From positions 1,922,001 through 1,986,000 of the forward strand of contig LT549889.1 in NCBI GenBank assembly GCA_900078775.1: 64,000 bases of DNA, read 5' to 3'. The notes under the pieces were generated by a model. It was not told the origin of the DNA and ran no database searches. It saw only the letters and a list, made by a program, of their open reading frames with translations. How positions within the stretch are numbered: the first letter of the stretch is position 1; every line of letters begins with the position of its first letter. Below are positions 1-11,021 of the stretch, in pieces. The stretch comes from Mycolicibacterium aurum (lineage in GTDB: Bacteria > Actinomycetota > Actinomycetes > Mycobacteriales > Mycobacteriaceae). Made by a program: the position numbers and the translations under genes.

Positions 1-2689
<2,689 letters not shown>

Positions 2690-2803
2690 GGTGGCCTTTC
2701 GCGGGAGGGCAAGGAGTTACGAATCTACCGTGCGGTGTTGCCCTCGCCGCGGTGCCGTCATGGGTACCGTAAGTGTTTCGGCGGACGGGCGAGGGAGCGG
2801 CGA

Positions 2804-3886
2804 ATGCGCAGAGTGGTCCAGATCTCGACCGGCAACGTCGGCCGGCACGCGTTGCGCGCACTGATCGGGCGCCCCGACCTGAAACTGGTCGGTGTGCATG
2901 CGTCCGGGCCCGACAAGATCGGGCGCGATGCCGCCGAACTGTGCGGACTGAACCGGCCCACCGGGGTCGTCGCGACCGGCGACCTCGACGCACTGATCGA
3001 GCTGGCGCCGGACTGCGTGGTCTACACCGCGTTGGCCGAGACCCGACCGATGGAGGCCATCGAGCAGCTCTGTGCCATCCTGCGGGCCGGGATCAACGTG
3101 GTGGGCACCTCGCTGGTCTGGATGGCCGCGCCCCGGTTCGCCGACAACTGGGTGCGGGAACCGTTGGCGGCAGCCTGTGCGGCCGGCGGCTCCTCGCTCT
3201 ACATCAACGGCATCGATCCCGGCTATTCCGGGGACACGCTGGTGCACAGCGCGGCGAGCCTGGTGACCCGCGTCGACTCGATCACGGTGCAGGAGATCTT
3301 CGACTACGGCAACTATGACGACGCGGAGTTCACCGGTGCATCAATGGGTTTCGGCACTGAGGCCAGCGACGAGCTGCCGCCGCTGTACCTGCCGGGGGTG
3401 GTCGAGTCACTGTGGGGCCCGCAGGTACGCACGCTGGCAGCGCAGCTCGGGGTCACCCTCGACGAGGTCCGCCAGCGCACCGATCGTTGGTATACCCCGG
3501 AGCCCATCGACTGCACCATGATGGCGCTGGCCCCGGGGCAGTTGGCCGCGGTGCGGTTCGCCACCGAGGGGGTGCTCGACGGTCGTGTGGTCATCACCCT
3601 CGAACACGTCAACCGGCTGACCGCCGCCGCCGCGCCGGATTGGGACTTCCCGCCCGACGGGCATGTCGGGGTGCACCGGGTGGTGATCGAGGGGGAGCCA
3701 CGGGTCGAGGTCAACACCCATCTGTCGCATCCCGTCCTGGATCCCACCGACGCGGGCTGCATCTCCACGGCCGCCCGGGTGGTCAACGCGATCGACTGGG
3801 TGTGTGCGGCGCCGTCCGGTCTGGTCGCCGTCGAGGACATCCCGCCGTCGGCGCTGCTGCGCGGGCTGTTGTGGGCCGCGAACTGA
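2804..3886 (+). CDS. DapB-fold NAD(P)H-dependent dehydrogenase (diaminopentanoate dehydrogenase-like)
   Basis: 360 aa. It opens with a Rossmann nucleotide-binding stretch, VVQISTGNVGRHALRALIGRPDLKLVGV, as in dihydrodipicolinate reductase and 2,4-diaminopentanoate dehydrogenase-like proteins, followed by an alpha/beta C-terminal domain (NGIDPGYSGDTLVHSAASL). Such proteins are multicopy and mostly uncharacterised in mycobacteria, often beside lipid or steroid degradation genes. The start is the ATG at 2804 behind GAGGGAG. The open frame reaches well upstream, but that part is antisense to the MFS gene. The substrate is unknown. Confidence 0.8.
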   Translation: MRRVVQISTGNVGRHALRALIGRPDLKLVGVHASGPDKIGRDAAELCGLNRPTGVVATGDLDALIELAPDCVVYTALAETRPMEAIEQLCAILRAGINVVGTSLVWMAAPRFADNWVREPLAAACAAGGSSLYINGIDPGYSGDTLVHSAASLVTRVDSITVQEIFDYGNYDDAEFTGASMGFGTEASDELPPLYLPGVVESLWGPQVRTLAAQLGVTLDEVRQRTDRWYTPEPIDCTMMALAPGQLAAVRFATEGVLDGRVVITLEHVNRLTAAAAPDWDFPPDGHVGVHRVVIEGEPRVEVNTHLSHPVLDPTDAGCISTAARVVNAIDWVCAAPSGLVAVEDIPPSALLRGLLWAAN

Positions 3887-3956
3887 CTGCGGCGAAAACC
3901 CGATGTTTGGTCACGGCGCACCGAGTACGCGGTGCTGAGCGCGAGAAACCTCTCCG

Positions 3957-4009
3957 TTGACTACCAGGCGGAACAACCTTTAGGGTGGCGTGCAACAAAC
4001 ATTAGGTTT
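3957..4009 (+). promoter_or_regulatory. Promoter with shared operator, copy 1 (P450/SDR operon)
   Basis: TTGACT at 3957-3962, an 18-base spacer, TAGGGT at 3981-3986, then AACAAACATTAGGTTT at 3994-4009. The 16-mer matches elements at 13096 and 15817 in 13 invariant positions and approximates the palindrome AACCAAATATTTGGTT. Lying just after the -10, it would suit a repressor. A degenerate second copy (AACAACCTTTAGGGT, 3972-3986, 12 of 15 matching) overlaps the -10. Function is inferred. Confidence 0.6.
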
Positions 4010-4045
4010 CAGATTCAGCTGGCGCTGACGACTCAGGAGCGTGCG

Positions 4046-5320
4046 GTGACCGACTTCGAGACAGTGGACTACTTCACCGATGAATCCCTCGTCCCGGACC
4101 CTTATCCATACTTCGACCACCTGCGTGGCAAATGCCCGGTCACCTCGGCGACCCCGTTCAACGTGCTGGCGGTCACCGGCTACGAGGAAGCACTCGCGGT
4201 CTACAAGAATCCGGCGTTCTCCTCGTGCAACTCGGTCGCGGGTCCGTTCTCCGGGCTGCCGTTCGGCCCCGGGGAGAGCGATGACGTCTCCGATCTGATC
4301 GAGCAGCACCGCGGTCAGGTCCCGATGGCCGAGCACATCACGTCGCAGGACGCACCGCTGCACACCCAGACCCGCAGTCTGCTGAGTCGCCTCATCACTC
4401 CGAAGCGACTCAAGGAGAACGAGGACTTCATGTGGCGGCTGGCCGACCGGCAGCTGGACACCTTCATCGACAGGGGCCGAGCCGAATTCCTTTCCGACTA
4501 CGCAAAACCGTTCTCACTGCTGGTCATTGCCGACCTGCTCGGTGTCCCGGCCGAGGACCATGAGGAGTTCAAGTCGGTGTTCGCCCTGGAGACGGTGGGG
4601 GAGTTGGGCAAGGAGGCACCCACCACGCACAACCCGCTGCAATGGCTCAACGAGAAGTTCTACGCCTACATCGAGGACCGCAGACGCGCACCGCGTGAGG
4701 ATGTGTTGACCGAACTCGCGCTGGCCAAACACGAGGACGGTTCGACGCCCGACATCGAGGACGTCATGAATCTGTCGACGTTCCTGTTCGCTGCCGGCAC
4801 CGACACCACGACCAAGCTGGTGAGCTCGGCAGTCCGCTTCATCGGCGACAATCCCGGGTTCGAGCAGATGCTGCGTGCGGATCGCAGCAAGATCCCGGCC
4901 TTCCTGGAGGAAACGCTGCGGCTGGAGAGCCCGGTCAAGTCCCACTTCCGGTTGGCGAGCAAGAACACCGCTATCGGCGATGTCGCGGTTCCGGCCGGCA
5001 CCACCGTGATGCTACTGCCCGGTGCGTGCAACCGGGACGAGCGAAAGTTTGCCGACCCGAACGATTTCCGGGTCGACCGGCCGAACGTCCGGGAGCAGAT
5101 CGCCTTCATCCGCGGGGCGCACTCCTGCCCGGGAGCACCGCTGGCCCGTGCCGAGGGCCGCATCTCACTGGAACGCATTCTCGACCGCATGCAGGACATC
5201 ACCATCTCCGAGGAGCATCACGGGCCGGCCGGGCAGCGCCGGTACGGCTATGAGCCGACGTTCATCATGCGCGGCCTGGCCGAACTACACATCACCTTCA
5301 CGAGCAGGGAGAGCCAATGA
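4046..5320 (+). CDS. Cytochrome P450
   Basis: 424 aa, a complete bacterial class I P450. Oxygen-binding I-helix AGTDTT is at about 250-255, the K-helix ExxR is EETLR (289-292), and the heme loop FIRGAHSCPG carries the cysteine ligand at about 361. The GTG start at 4046 is chosen because AGGAG lies six bases upstream and the family N-terminus begins there; an ATG at 3932 is open but precedes the putative promoter. The ATGA overlap with the next SDR indicates one operon, so the product may pass to that dehydrogenase. Substrate and CYP family were not identified. It would need ferredoxin partners not seen here. Confidence 0.93.
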   Translation: MTDFETVDYFTDESLVPDPYPYFDHLRGKCPVTSATPFNVLAVTGYEEALAVYKNPAFSSCNSVAGPFSGLPFGPGESDDVSDLIEQHRGQVPMAEHITSQDAPLHTQTRSLLSRLITPKRLKENEDFMWRLADRQLDTFIDRGRAEFLSDYAKPFSLLVIADLLGVPAEDHEEFKSVFALETVGELGKEAPTTHNPLQWLNEKFYAYIEDRRRAPREDVLTELALAKHEDGSTPDIEDVMNLSTFLFAAGTDTTTKLVSSAVRFIGDNPGFEQMLRADRSKIPAFLEETLRLESPVKSHFRLASKNTAIGDVAVPAGTTVMLLPGACNRDERKFADPNDFRVDRPNVREQIAFIRGAHSCPGAPLARAEGRISLERILDRMQDITISEEHHGPAGQRRYGYEPTFIMRGLAELHITFTSRESQ

Positions 5321-6195
5321 CCGGGAAGCTGGCGGGCAAGGTCGCGTTCATCACCGGGGCCGCACGCGGCCAGGGACGTGCCCACGCCATCGCGATGGCC
5401 CGGGAGGGCGCCGACATCATCGCCGTCGATATCTGCCGCGACATACCGTCCAACCCTTACCCGTTGGCCACCCCCGACGACCTCGCCGAGACCGAGCGGG
5501 CCGTCAAGGGCCTGGGCCGCCGGGTGCTGGCCCGGATCGCCGATGTCCGCGAGCGGCACGAACTGCGGGACGCCGTCGAGGCCGGGGTCGCCGACTTCGG
5601 GAAGGTCGACATCGTCGTCGCCAACGCCGGCATCCTGCCGATGGCGATGGGGAACCCGGACCCGATGGGCTTCGTCGACGCCTCCGACGTCGACCTGCTG
5701 GGCGTGATGAACACCGTCGCCGTGGCGCTGCCACATCTGCCCGACGGCGCGTCCGTCATCGTCACCGGTTCCACCGCGGGCATGATCCGGGGCACCACCA
5801 CCAGCCCGGACATGGGACCCGGCGGGGCCGGCTACGGGTGGAGCAAGCGTATCGTCATCGAATACGTCAACGAGATGTGTCTGCTGTTGGCGCCGAGGAT
5901 GATTCGCATCAACGCCATCCACCCGACCAACTGCAACACCCATCTGTTGCAGAACGACGGCATGTACGGGGTGTTCCGGCCCGACCTCAAGGCCGAGGGC
6001 AAGGTGCCCACCCGGGAGGACGCCGAACCGCTGTTCAACCTGTTCCAGGCCATGCCGATCCCGTACATCGAGCCCGAGGACATGGCCAATCTCGGGGTGT
6101 TCCTCGCCAGCGCGGACAGTCGCTACATCACCGGCCAACACATCCGGGTCGATGCCGGGTCACTTCTCAAGTGGCCCAACGGTCCCGGCGGCTAG
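5317..6195 (+). CDS. Mycofactocin-type SDR family oxidoreductase
   Basis: 292 aa. NAD-binding motif GAARGQGR (14-21), NAG at about 103-105, catalytic Ser about 152 and YGWSK (Tyr173, Lys177). The GQGR form and the insertion VDICRDIPSNPYPLATPDDLAETER after beta-2 are hallmarks of the mycofactocin-coupled SDR family, whose bound nicotinamide is thought to be reoxidised through mycofactocin. It overlaps the upstream P450 by ATGA, suggesting oxidation of a hydroxylated product. It is convergent with the TetR gene, sharing a CTAG at the two stops. Substrate unknown; mycofactocin dependence is inferred from family features. Confidence 0.9.
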   Translation: MTGKLAGKVAFITGAARGQGRAHAIAMAREGADIIAVDICRDIPSNPYPLATPDDLAETERAVKGLGRRVLARIADVRERHELRDAVEAGVADFGKVDIVVANAGILPMAMGNPDPMGFVDASDVDLLGVMNTVAVALPHLPDGASVIVTGSTAGMIRGTTTSPDMGPGGAGYGWSKRIVIEYVNEMCLLLAPRMIRINAIHPTNCNTHLLQNDGMYGVFRPDLKAEGKVPTREDAEPLFNLFQAMPIPYIEPEDMANLGVFLASADSRYITGQHIRVDAGSLLKWPNGPGG

Positions 6196-6851
6196 ACACC
6201 GCCGTCGCCCGGCCGGTGCAGGAAGCCGTGCAGGACCGCCTGGACCAGTTCTTCGACGATCGCCTCCCGCGACGGCGGGCGATCACCGAAGAAGCTGGAA
6301 CGCAGTGCGACCATGCCCACGATCATGGCCACCGTGGAGTGCGCGGGCAGATCCGGTTGCGCGGACTGGATCCCGCGCAGGCTCATCCCCTCGGCGCTGA
6401 TCTGTCCGAGCACATTCAGCGCCCGCCGGATGTCGGCGATACCCGATGCTTCGATGTCCTGCTCGCTGAGACCTTCGGACGCCACCAGGGTGAGCAACAG
6501 CCCGCGGTGTTCGACGAGCACATCGTAGAGCCGGCCGACGAACTGACGGGTCAACTCCTCTTCGTCGGTCTGCTCGGGCACCACCGCCTGCCAGGTCTGC
6601 CGGAACTGGTCCAGGAAGCTCGTGAAGGGCACCACCAGTGCCTCCCGGAAAAGCCCTGCCTTGGAACCGAAATGCCGAAACAGCAGATACTCGGTGACCC
6701 CGGCGGCTTCGGCGATCTCGCGGGTGGTGGTGCTGCGGTAGTCACGGCGAGCGAACAGGTTGCGGGCCGCTTCGAGCAGGAGCCGACGCGCTTCGCCCGG
6801 GGGCCGTCGCACGCCGGAACCGGCTTTTTTCGACGAATCGCGCTGGGACAC
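6192..6851 (-). CDS. TetR family transcriptional regulator
   Basis: 219 aa. A basic N-terminus precedes the helix-turn-helix (RLLLEAARNLFARRDYRSTTTREIAEAAGVTEYLLFRHFGSKAGLFREAL, about 22-72). The C-terminal ligand-binding domain resembles no annotated class that I can name. It is divergent from the micro-protein/AveC/P450 operon, and an 18-bp perfect palindrome lies between the starts, so auto-regulation plus control of that operon is likely. The operator differs from the shared AACAAATATT-type element, so this protein is probably not the regulator of that regulon. Confidence 0.9.
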   Translation of the reverse strand: MSQRDSSKKAGSGVRRPPGEARRLLLEAARNLFARRDYRSTTTREIAEAAGVTEYLLFRHFGSKAGLFREALVVPFTSFLDQFRQTWQAVVPEQTDEEELTRQFVGRLYDVLVEHRGLLLTLVASEGLSEQDIEASGIADIRRALNVLGQISAEGMSLRGIQSAQPDLPAHSTVAMIVGMVALRSSFFGDRPPSREAIVEELVQAVLHGFLHRPGDGGV

Positions 6852-6889
6852 AGAAATTCACGATAGCGGTCCCTTGACCGCCACGCACA

Positions 6890-6907
6890 TAATAGTGTCC
6901 ACTATTA
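6890..6907. promoter_or_regulatory. Perfect palindrome, candidate TetR operator
   Basis: TAATAGTG-TC-CACTATTA gives 8-bp perfect arms around a 2-base centre. It sits 39 bases before the TetR start and 32 before the GTG at 6939, in the only space where both divergent promoters can be. Size and position are typical of TetR dimer sites. Confidence 0.7.
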
Positions 6908-6938
6908 CTGTTCTGCCAAGGCTCGGAAAGGACTGGTC

Positions 6939-7070
6939 GTGGGCCAACTCATCATGCTCGGAACGTTGTCTGGGCTGATCATCCTGATAGTCGGTCTGGT
7001 CTTGTACTTCGATCCCGAAGCGCGCGGGCCCAGAACGTCCGACGCCGCGGCCGAGGAGCTCGATCGATGA
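6939..7070 (+). CDS. 43-aa single-span membrane micro-protein coupled to AveC-like gene
   Basis: GTG start at 6939 with AAAGGA upstream. The product has a short N-terminus, one hydrophobic helix (about 4-23, IMLGTLSGLIILIVGLVLYF) and a charged tail DPEARGPRTSDAAAEELDR. The stop overlaps the next ATG as ATGA, and GAGGAG inside the tail (7053-7058) serves as that gene's ribosome-binding site, so the two are translationally coupled. It resembles no family I can name. The coupling and hydrophobic profile argue for a real gene, possibly a small subunit of the AveC-like protein. Confidence 0.65.
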   Translation: MGQLIMLGTLSGLIILIVGLVLYFDPEARGPRTSDAAAEELDR

Positions 7071-7855
7071 ACGCCGAGCTGACTCCGGCCCTGATCGTCG
7101 GCCAGTCCTTCGCCTATATCGGGGGCGTCCTGTTCCTGGCCTACGGCATATACCTCAGTGTCCGCAGAGGCCGCCTACATCCGCTGCTGTTGGTGTCGAT
7201 CTCGGCGATCTCGATCTCCTGGATCGAGGCACCCTACGACTGGGCCGTCTACGCGCAATTCCCGCCGGCACTCCCGCGGATGCCGTCGTGGTGGCCGATG
7301 AACATGACCTGGGGTGGCGGGCTCCCGTCGGCCGTACCGGCCGGCTACATCGCCTACTTCGTGTTGCCCGCGGTGATCGGTGCCGCACTCGGCCGCCGCG
7401 TGATCAAGCGATCCGGGTGGCGTAGGCCGCAGACCCTGCTGGGAATCGGATTCCTGGTCGGGTTCTGCTGGGCACTGTTCTTCAATGCCTTCTTCGGACC
7501 CCGGTTCGGAGTCTTCTACTACGGCTATGTCATCGAGGGTCTGGCGATCTTCGAGGGCAGCAAGTACCAGTACCCGCTCTACGACGCGGTCGCGATGGGC
7601 ATACAGATGATGGTGTTCACGTATCTGCTGGGACGCACTGACAGCCAGGGACGCAACGTCATCGAGGTGTGGGCGGACAAGCGGGCCACATCCCGCACGG
7701 GTTCGGCACTGCTGTCGATCGCCGCCATCGTCGCCGCCGGTCATCTGGTGTACGGAGCGGTCTTCGCACCGCACCTCGTCACCAAACTCGGCGGATATGT
7801 GAACGTGGGACCGACGGAGCAGTTGTTCCCCGGGGTGCCCAACCAGCCCCAATGA
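7067..7855 (+). CDS. Spirocyclase AveC-like integral membrane protein
   Basis: 262 aa, polytopic, with roughly six to seven hydrophobic segments (about 10-28, 36-52, 95-113, 126-146, 150-168, 175-195, 215-235). Conserved-looking aromatic and polar strings include SWIEAPYDWAVYAQFP, FNAFFGPRFGVFYYG and KYQYPLYDAVAMG. It resembles mycobacterial proteins annotated after AveC, the avermectin spiroketal cyclase, although no such activity is established for them. It sits between the coupled micro-protein and a P450 (25-base gap), within one transcript divergent from TetR. A second copy of the family lies at 16994-18139. Confidence 0.75.
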   Translation: MNAELTPALIVGQSFAYIGGVLFLAYGIYLSVRRGRLHPLLLVSISAISISWIEAPYDWAVYAQFPPALPRMPSWWPMNMTWGGGLPSAVPAGYIAYFVLPAVIGAALGRRVIKRSGWRRPQTLLGIGFLVGFCWALFFNAFFGPRFGVFYYGYVIEGLAIFEGSKYQYPLYDAVAMGIQMMVFTYLLGRTDSQGRNVIEVWADKRATSRTGSALLSIAAIVAAGHLVYGAVFAPHLVTKLGGYVNVGPTEQLFPGVPNQPQ

Positions 7856-7880
7856 CCACGCCCGAGAAGAGGAACCCGCA

Positions 7881-9080
7881 GTGACCGTCGACCCCACCAC
7901 AGACCTGTACTACGACCCGTTCGACAACGACATCGACGACAACCCGTATCCGATCTGGAAACGGATGCGCGAAGAGGCGCCGCTGTACTACAACGACAAG
8001 TACAACTTCTACGCGCTGACCCGCTATGCGGACGTCGCGGCCGCGATACCCGACTGGCAGACCTACCGATCGGGACACGGCACGACCGCCGACATCCTGT
8101 TCAGCGGCGTCGAGGTGCCGCCGGGCATCCTGCTCTTCGAGGACCCGCCCATTCACGATCTGCACCGCAAACTGCTGTCCCGGGTGTTCACCCCGCGGCG
8201 AATGCTGGCCGTCGAAGACCTGGTCCGTGAATTCTGTTCGCGTGCATTGGATCCGCTGGTGGGGTCTGATCAGTTCGACCTCGTCGTCGACCTGGGCGCC
8301 ATGATGCCGATGCGCACGATCGGCTATCTGCTGGGCATCCCGGAGGACGAGCAGCAGCGCATCCGGGACCGCAACGACACCCTGATCACAGTGGACTCGG
8401 CCCTCGACGGCGACGTCGGCCCGGCCATCTTCCAGGAAGCCATCGCGATGTTCATCGAGTACATCGAGTGGCGGGCCGACAACCCCTCCGATGACCTGAT
8501 GACCGAGCTGCTCAACGCCGAGGTCGAGGAGCCCGACGGCACCCGCCGGAAGCTGGACCGCGGCGAGGTGCTCGCCTACACGGCGATGATCGCGGGCGCC
8601 GGCAACGAAACCACAACCCGGCTGATCGGCGGCATGGGGCAGTTGCTCGCCGAGCATCCCGAGCAACGCCACGAACTGGTCGCCGACCCCTCGTTGATCC
8701 CGGGCGCGGTCGAGGAGGCGTTGCGGTATGAGCCGCCGTCACCGGTACAGGCGCGGTACGTGGCCCGGGACGTCGAACACTACGGGCACACCGTGAAGGA
8801 GGGCTCGTACATGTTGTTGGTCAACGGCGCGGCCGATCGTGACCCCGCCCGGCACACCGACCCCGATCGTTTCGACATCCACCGTAAGGGCGCACATCTC
8901 AGCTTCGGGCAGGGCATCCACTTCTGTCTCGGCTCGGCGCTGGCCCGGCTGGAGGCCCGGGTCGCGTTCGAGGAAGTACTCAAGCGGTGGGCGGACTGGG
9001 ACGTCGACTACGAGCGCGCACGCCGGGCGCACACGGCGAGTGTGCGCGGTTGGGCGCAACTACCGATTCGGGTCCGCTGA
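7881..9080 (+). CDS. Cytochrome P450
   Basis: 399 aa, complete. I-helix AGAGNETT at about 238-245, EEALR at 278-282, heme loop FGQGIHFCLG with Cys at about 349. The N-terminus (TDLYYDPFDNDIDDNPYPIWKRMREEAPLYYN) is typical of mycobacterial P450s acting on hydrophobic substrates. GTG start at 7881. It is the third gene of the micro-protein/AveC operon, so AveC-like protein and P450 probably work on the same compound. Its last 21 bases overlap the convergent SRPBCC gene. Substrate unknown. Confidence 0.93.
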   Translation: MTVDPTTDLYYDPFDNDIDDNPYPIWKRMREEAPLYYNDKYNFYALTRYADVAAAIPDWQTYRSGHGTTADILFSGVEVPPGILLFEDPPIHDLHRKLLSRVFTPRRMLAVEDLVREFCSRALDPLVGSDQFDLVVDLGAMMPMRTIGYLLGIPEDEQQRIRDRNDTLITVDSALDGDVGPAIFQEAIAMFIEYIEWRADNPSDDLMTELLNAEVEEPDGTRRKLDRGEVLAYTAMIAGAGNETTTRLIGGMGQLLAEHPEQRHELVADPSLIPGAVEEALRYEPPSPVQARYVARDVEHYGHTVKEGSYMLLVNGAADRDPARHTDPDRFDIHRKGAHLSFGQGIHFCLGSALARLEARVAFEEVLKRWADWDVDYERARRAHTASVRGWAQLPIRVR

Positions 9081-9521
9081 GCCGTTCTCCACGTAGTCCT
9101 TGACGCGCTGCAGGGTCTTGGTCATGTCCCGGATGTTGCGACGCTTGCGAAGGAACATCGCGACGTCCAACAGCTTGGGCCCGGGCATGTGGAACGACTC
9201 GGTGACCGCGGTGGATTGCCCGCGGGATTCGAAGCGGTAGTGCCAGTTGTTGACGGCCCGGTTGCCGACGAGCACCGCGAAACCGAACTCCGCACCCGGG
9301 GTACAGGCCGTCACCCGGCAGGTGGTCCAGTAGATCGGCCCGATCTCGTTGCGCTTGACGTGCCCGCGGAACGTCGCGCCGAGCGCGGGTCCGGTCGCAC
9401 CGTCGAGCCATTCGGCCTCGAACGTCTCCGGGGAGAACTTGCCGGTATTGCGGATATCGGCCACGACGTTCCACACGTCGATCGCCGGGGCGTCGATGAC
9501 GACGGTGGCAGCACCATCCAT
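9060..9521 (-). CDS. SRPBCC/START-like lipid-binding protein
   Basis: 153 aa from the ATG at 9521, where the fold begins (ATVVIDAPAIDVWNVVADIRNTGKFSPETFEAEW). Later strings TFRGHVKRNEIGPIYWTTCRVTACTPGAEFGFAV and NNWHYRFES match polyketide cyclase/dehydrase-type helix-grip proteins with a hydrophobic pocket. Upstream in-frame codons (18 residues) lack homology. It is convergent with the P450 gene at 7881, and its start lies 43 bases beyond the photolyase stop, on the same strand. A ligand-carrier role is only a family-level guess. Confidence 0.8.
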   Translation of the reverse strand: MDGAATVVIDAPAIDVWNVVADIRNTGKFSPETFEAEWLDGATGPALGATFRGHVKRNEIGPIYWTTCRVTACTPGAEFGFAVLVGNRAVNNWHYRFESRGQSTAVTESFHMPGPKLLDVAMFLRKRRNIRDMTKTLQRVKDYVENGSADPNR

Positions 9522-9564
9522 TCCGCGACGGTAGCAGCCCGGGTCGCACCGCGACAGAAACAAA

Positions 9565-10914
9565 CTAGGTCGCACTCATCGACTGATACCGACGTAACGC
9601 CTCGGTGCGTTCTTGACCGTGGTCGACGATCGGTGCCGGATAGCCGGCCGGGCGTGCGCCCTTCCTCAGATGCGGATCGTCGGCCGCGGCGAGTTCGGGT
9701 ATCCAGCGCCGCACGTAATCGCCTGCCGGATCGAACTTCTGGCCCTGCGTGGTGGGGTTGAACACCCGAAAGTAGGGTGCGGCATCGGTGCCGCTGCCTG
9801 CACACCACTGCCAGCCGTGCTGATTGCTGGCCATATCGCCGTCGACCAACTGTTCCAGGAACCAACGCGCTCCCCACTGCCACGGCAGGTGCAGATCCTT
9901 GACCAGGAACGAGGCGGCGATCATCCGCACCCGGTTGTGCATGAAACCGGTCTGGGCGAGTTGACGCATCCCGGCGTCCACGATCGGGAAGCCCGTCTCG
10001 CCGCGCTTCCACGCGTCGAACAGCTTGTCCGCGTCGGCGCCGCTGTCGGTCTCGATCGCGTCGAAAGCCGAGTTCCAGTTCCACCATGCGCTGCGTGGCC
10101 AGTGGTTGAGCACGTCGGCGTAGAAGTCACGGAAGGCGAGCTCGCGCAGATAGGCGGCATCGCCCTTGCGCCGGGTGTTCAGATCCGCGGCCAGCGTGCG
10201 CGGGTGGATGGTGCCGAATTTCAGCGGGCCGGACATCCGGCTGGTGCCGGGCAGGTCGGGACGGTTCCGGTCCTCGTCGTAGGAGTGCAGATCGTGCTCG
10301 ACGAAGTGCTTCCACTGCCGCTGTGCGGCGGTCTCGCCGGCGATGACGTCCATCTCGGCGCCCGGATCGGGCGGCTGCACCGGGCGCAGTGACCGGTGCG
10401 TCAGGTCCGCGGGGTCCAGCCAGGTCGCCGATTTCCTCGACGACGTCGCCGGGGACCGCCAGCCGTGTTCCTGCCACCGCCGGAAAAACGGTGTGAACAC
10501 CTTGTACGGGTTGCCGTCGTCCTTGGCGACGCGGCCGGGGGAAACCAGGTAGGGCGAGCCGGTCGCCACCAGCGGGATGTTTCCGAGCGCCTCCTCGACC
10601 CGCTCGTCGCGGCGCCGTCCGTACGGCGTGAAGTCGGCCGAGATGTGCACCGAATCCGCTTCGATCTGCTTGGCGATCAACGGGATTCTGCTCTCGGCCC
10701 GGCCCTGGACCACCAGCAGCCGGCCGTCCAGTTGGTTCTGGAGATCGCGCAGGCTGTCGCCGAGGAACTGCAGTCGCCGCAGGCCCGCGGACGCCACCAG
10801 ACGCGGATCCAGGACGAAGCAGGCAAGCACCTCGCCGTCGCCCTCGGTGGCCGCCAGCAAGGCAGGCAGGTCGGTCAACCGGAGATCACGACGGAACCAC
10901 AGCACGCTCGGCAT
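9565..10914 (-). CDS. phr: Deoxyribodipyrimidine photolyase (CPD photolyase)
   Basis: 449 aa from ATG 10914 (MPSVLWFRRDLRLTDLPALLAA), the standard photolyase N-terminal antenna domain. The C-terminal FAD domain shows LRELAFRDFYADVLNHWPRSAWWNWN, the FAD-contacting RQLAQTGFMHNRVRMIAASFLVKDL, and WQWCAGSGTDAAPYFRVFNPTTQGQKFDPAGDYVRRWIPEL. It repairs cyclobutane pyrimidine dimers using blue light. Length is normal. The frame stays open 60 codons upstream but without homology. It stands among oxidative genes without obvious functional connection. Confidence 0.96.
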   Translation of the reverse strand: MPSVLWFRRDLRLTDLPALLAATEGDGEVLACFVLDPRLVASAGLRRLQFLGDSLRDLQNQLDGRLLVVQGRAESRIPLIAKQIEADSVHISADFTPYGRRRDERVEEALGNIPLVATGSPYLVSPGRVAKDDGNPYKVFTPFFRRWQEHGWRSPATSSRKSATWLDPADLTHRSLRPVQPPDPGAEMDVIAGETAAQRQWKHFVEHDLHSYDEDRNRPDLPGTSRMSGPLKFGTIHPRTLAADLNTRRKGDAAYLRELAFRDFYADVLNHWPRSAWWNWNSAFDAIETDSGADADKLFDAWKRGETGFPIVDAGMRQLAQTGFMHNRVRMIAASFLVKDLHLPWQWGARWFLEQLVDGDMASNQHGWQWCAGSGTDAAPYFRVFNPTTQGQKFDPAGDYVRRWIPELAAADDPHLRKGARPAGYPAPIVDHGQERTEALRRYQSMSAT

Positions 10915-11021
10915 CCGTCCATTCTGCCTTGCCCCCGCGGGTGACCCGTGTACAGCTTGAAGTCCTTGTCGTCCAGGTCTTTTCGGGACAGCACCCAGAA
11001 CGGGACTACTCAAGCAGGGGT

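Noticed and set aside
9556..9576. Fourth copy of the shared operator near the SRPBCC gene (ACAAACTAGGT)
   Set aside because: Two central bases are missing, symmetry is lost and there is no matching promoter.
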